NCBI GenBank assembly: GCA_900554405.1
Contig: USHI01000086.1
Coordinates: forward strand, 1 to 5,922
DNA: 5,922 nucleotides
DNA from: an uncultured Eubacteriales bacterium
GTDB taxonomy: Bacteria > Bacillota > Clostridia > Oscillospirales > CAG-382
Direction: 5' to 3'
Both the position numbers and the translations under genes were made by a program. Below are positions 5,437 to 5,922 of this stretch, in pieces; within the stretch, counting starts at the first letter, position 1, and each line of letters begins with the position of its first letter. The notes under the pieces are model-generated. The model searched no databases, had not been told where the DNA came from, and saw nothing but the letters and a program-made list of their open reading frames with translations.

Positions 5437-5445
5437 GAGGTTTTT
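5421..5445. repeat. Near-perfect palindrome overlapping the rplM -35 box
   Basis: Twelve-base arms around one central base show a single mismatch (5426/5440). The core is CTCTTG-T-CAAGAG, flanked by A5 on the left and T5 on the right. The -35 hexamer is in its centre. As RNA from the upstream minus-strand gene, it would form a short hairpin ending in GCUUUUUGUG, so it may be that gene's terminator. It may instead be an operator. The stem is weak and A-U rich. Confidence 0.55.
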
Positions 5446-5521
5446 CCGACTTTTTTTGAAATCGGCGGTGTTTTTTTCGTTTTTGTCGCTGTTTCTTGCG
5501 TTTCTTGCGCTGAAATGGCAA

Positions 5522-5922
5522 TTATTCGCTTTCGGCGGAGGTTTCGTCCGGATTAAAATTCAGGGTATATGCGATTCCGTTCAAATCGAGCATATACAAA
5601 AGCTTTTCAAGCGGTATGCCGATAAAATAATAGTCATCGTCATCCGGCGCGACATATATCGTGACGGTTTTCCCCTTGATAACCGCATCCGGGTGCCTTT
5701 TCAGAAGCGAAGCGCGGTATTCCTTTGCTTCGCGTTCGGTCTGGAGCATCGTGCACAGTTTTGCGCCGACAACTCTGCCGTCCGAAATGAAGTATTCGTA
5801 AATGAAGGTTCTTCCGCTTGCGCTGCTGCGGGATGTGACGATCTCTTCGAGGCGGAGAAATGGGTACACCGCTTCCGGGTCGAAGCTGCTTTCATCCGTA
5901 TCGTGGCTGCTTTCGGGAGCCG
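5522..5922 (-). CDS. Protein of unknown function, 5' end outside window
   Basis: The frame stays open from the TAA at 5522-5524 to the window edge, showing 132 residues. An in-frame GTG at 5869 could start a 115-residue protein, but the reading continues upstream without a stop, so the gene is more likely truncated by the window. The visible N-terminal part is rich in Ser, Asp and Glu (APESSHDTDESSFDPEA). It resembles the linker after the lipobox in the binding lipoprotein of this window, which hints at a secreted or lipid-anchored protein. The rest is a compact alpha/beta-looking domain with YEYFISDGRVVGAKLC, a Lys/Arg/Glu-rich helix, VTIYVAPDDDDYYFIGIP and an acidic end (PDETSAESE). I recognise no family. 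It is co-oriented with the ribosomal operon but separated by 153 bp holding that operon's own promoter. Confidence 0.75.
   Translation of the reverse strand, partial: APESSHDTDESSFDPEAVYPFLRLEEIVTSRSSASGRTFIYEYFISDGRVVGAKLCTMLQTEREAKEYRASLLKRHPDAVIKGKTVTIYVAPDDDDYYFIGIPLEKLLYMLDLNGIAYTLNFNPDETSAESE

Noticed and set aside
5446..5465. Hairpin CCGACTT / AAATCGG as a terminator
   Set aside because: The stem needs a wobble pair. On the minus strand it is followed by A residues and not T. On the plus strand no gene precedes it.
5491..5508. Tandem 9-bp repeat GTTTCTTGC x2
   Set aside because: There are only two copies in a T-rich intergenic stretch with no link to a promoter or gene start, so chance is sufficient.
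1..5922. CRISPR array, insertion sequence, tRNA or rRNA, riboswitch
   Set aside because: I read both strands for spaced repeats, transposase motifs, terminal inverted repeats and tRNA arms and saw none. The genes are densely packed and leave no gap over about 155 bp.

Overview
The window looks like chromosomal DNA from an anaerobic member of the Clostridia (Bacillota), possibly an uncultured gut lineage. The grounds are the S9 N-terminus (…PYFYGTGRRKSSVARVRV), strong GGAGG ribosome-binding sites, consensus sigma-A-type promoters, Clostridia-style lipoprotein and Crp/Fnr sequences, and roughly balanced base composition. Genus and species cannot be read from the sequence. No RNA gene, insertion sequence, phage gene or CRISPR array was found.

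Layout. Plus strand, 1-1292: the 3' end of a probable Gfo/Idh/MocA-type oxidoreductase, then a complete Gfo/Idh/MocA oxidoreductase that starts on top of the first gene's stop codon. These look like the end of a sugar or polyol catabolic operon. A 9-bp GC-rich hairpin at 1311-1334, with A/T tracts on both sides, can terminate both this operon and the converging one. Minus strand, read right to left: a 5'-truncated gene of unknown function with a Ser/Asp/Glu-rich stretch (5922-5522); the ribosomal operon rplM-rpsI with a textbook promoter and a terminator; a Crp/Fnr-family regulator; and a three-gene ABC importer (lipoprotein binding protein, permease, ATPase) of the NitT/TauT/SsuABC type.

How the genes fit together. 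The importer cassette has a complete component set: lipid-anchored receptor, one membrane protein with an EAA loop, and one ATPase with all catalytic motifs. Its genes overlap (65 nt between receptor and permease, 4 nt between permease and ATPase), so they are probably co-translated. The Crp/Fnr gene ends 66 bp upstream of the receptor gene. That gap holds a promoter, an inverted repeat with the 5-N4-5 geometry of Fnr-type sites, and a second inverted repeat around the -10 and ribosome-binding site. The simplest reading is that the regulator controls the importer in response to an unknown effector. The transported substrate cannot be assigned from sequence alone.

Most of the window is ordinary. 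The part most worth a second look is the regulator-importer pair and its intergenic control region (about 3732-3800). Second is a run of ten A residues in the regulator's coding strand that could cause slippage. Nothing here by itself proves a new biological system.
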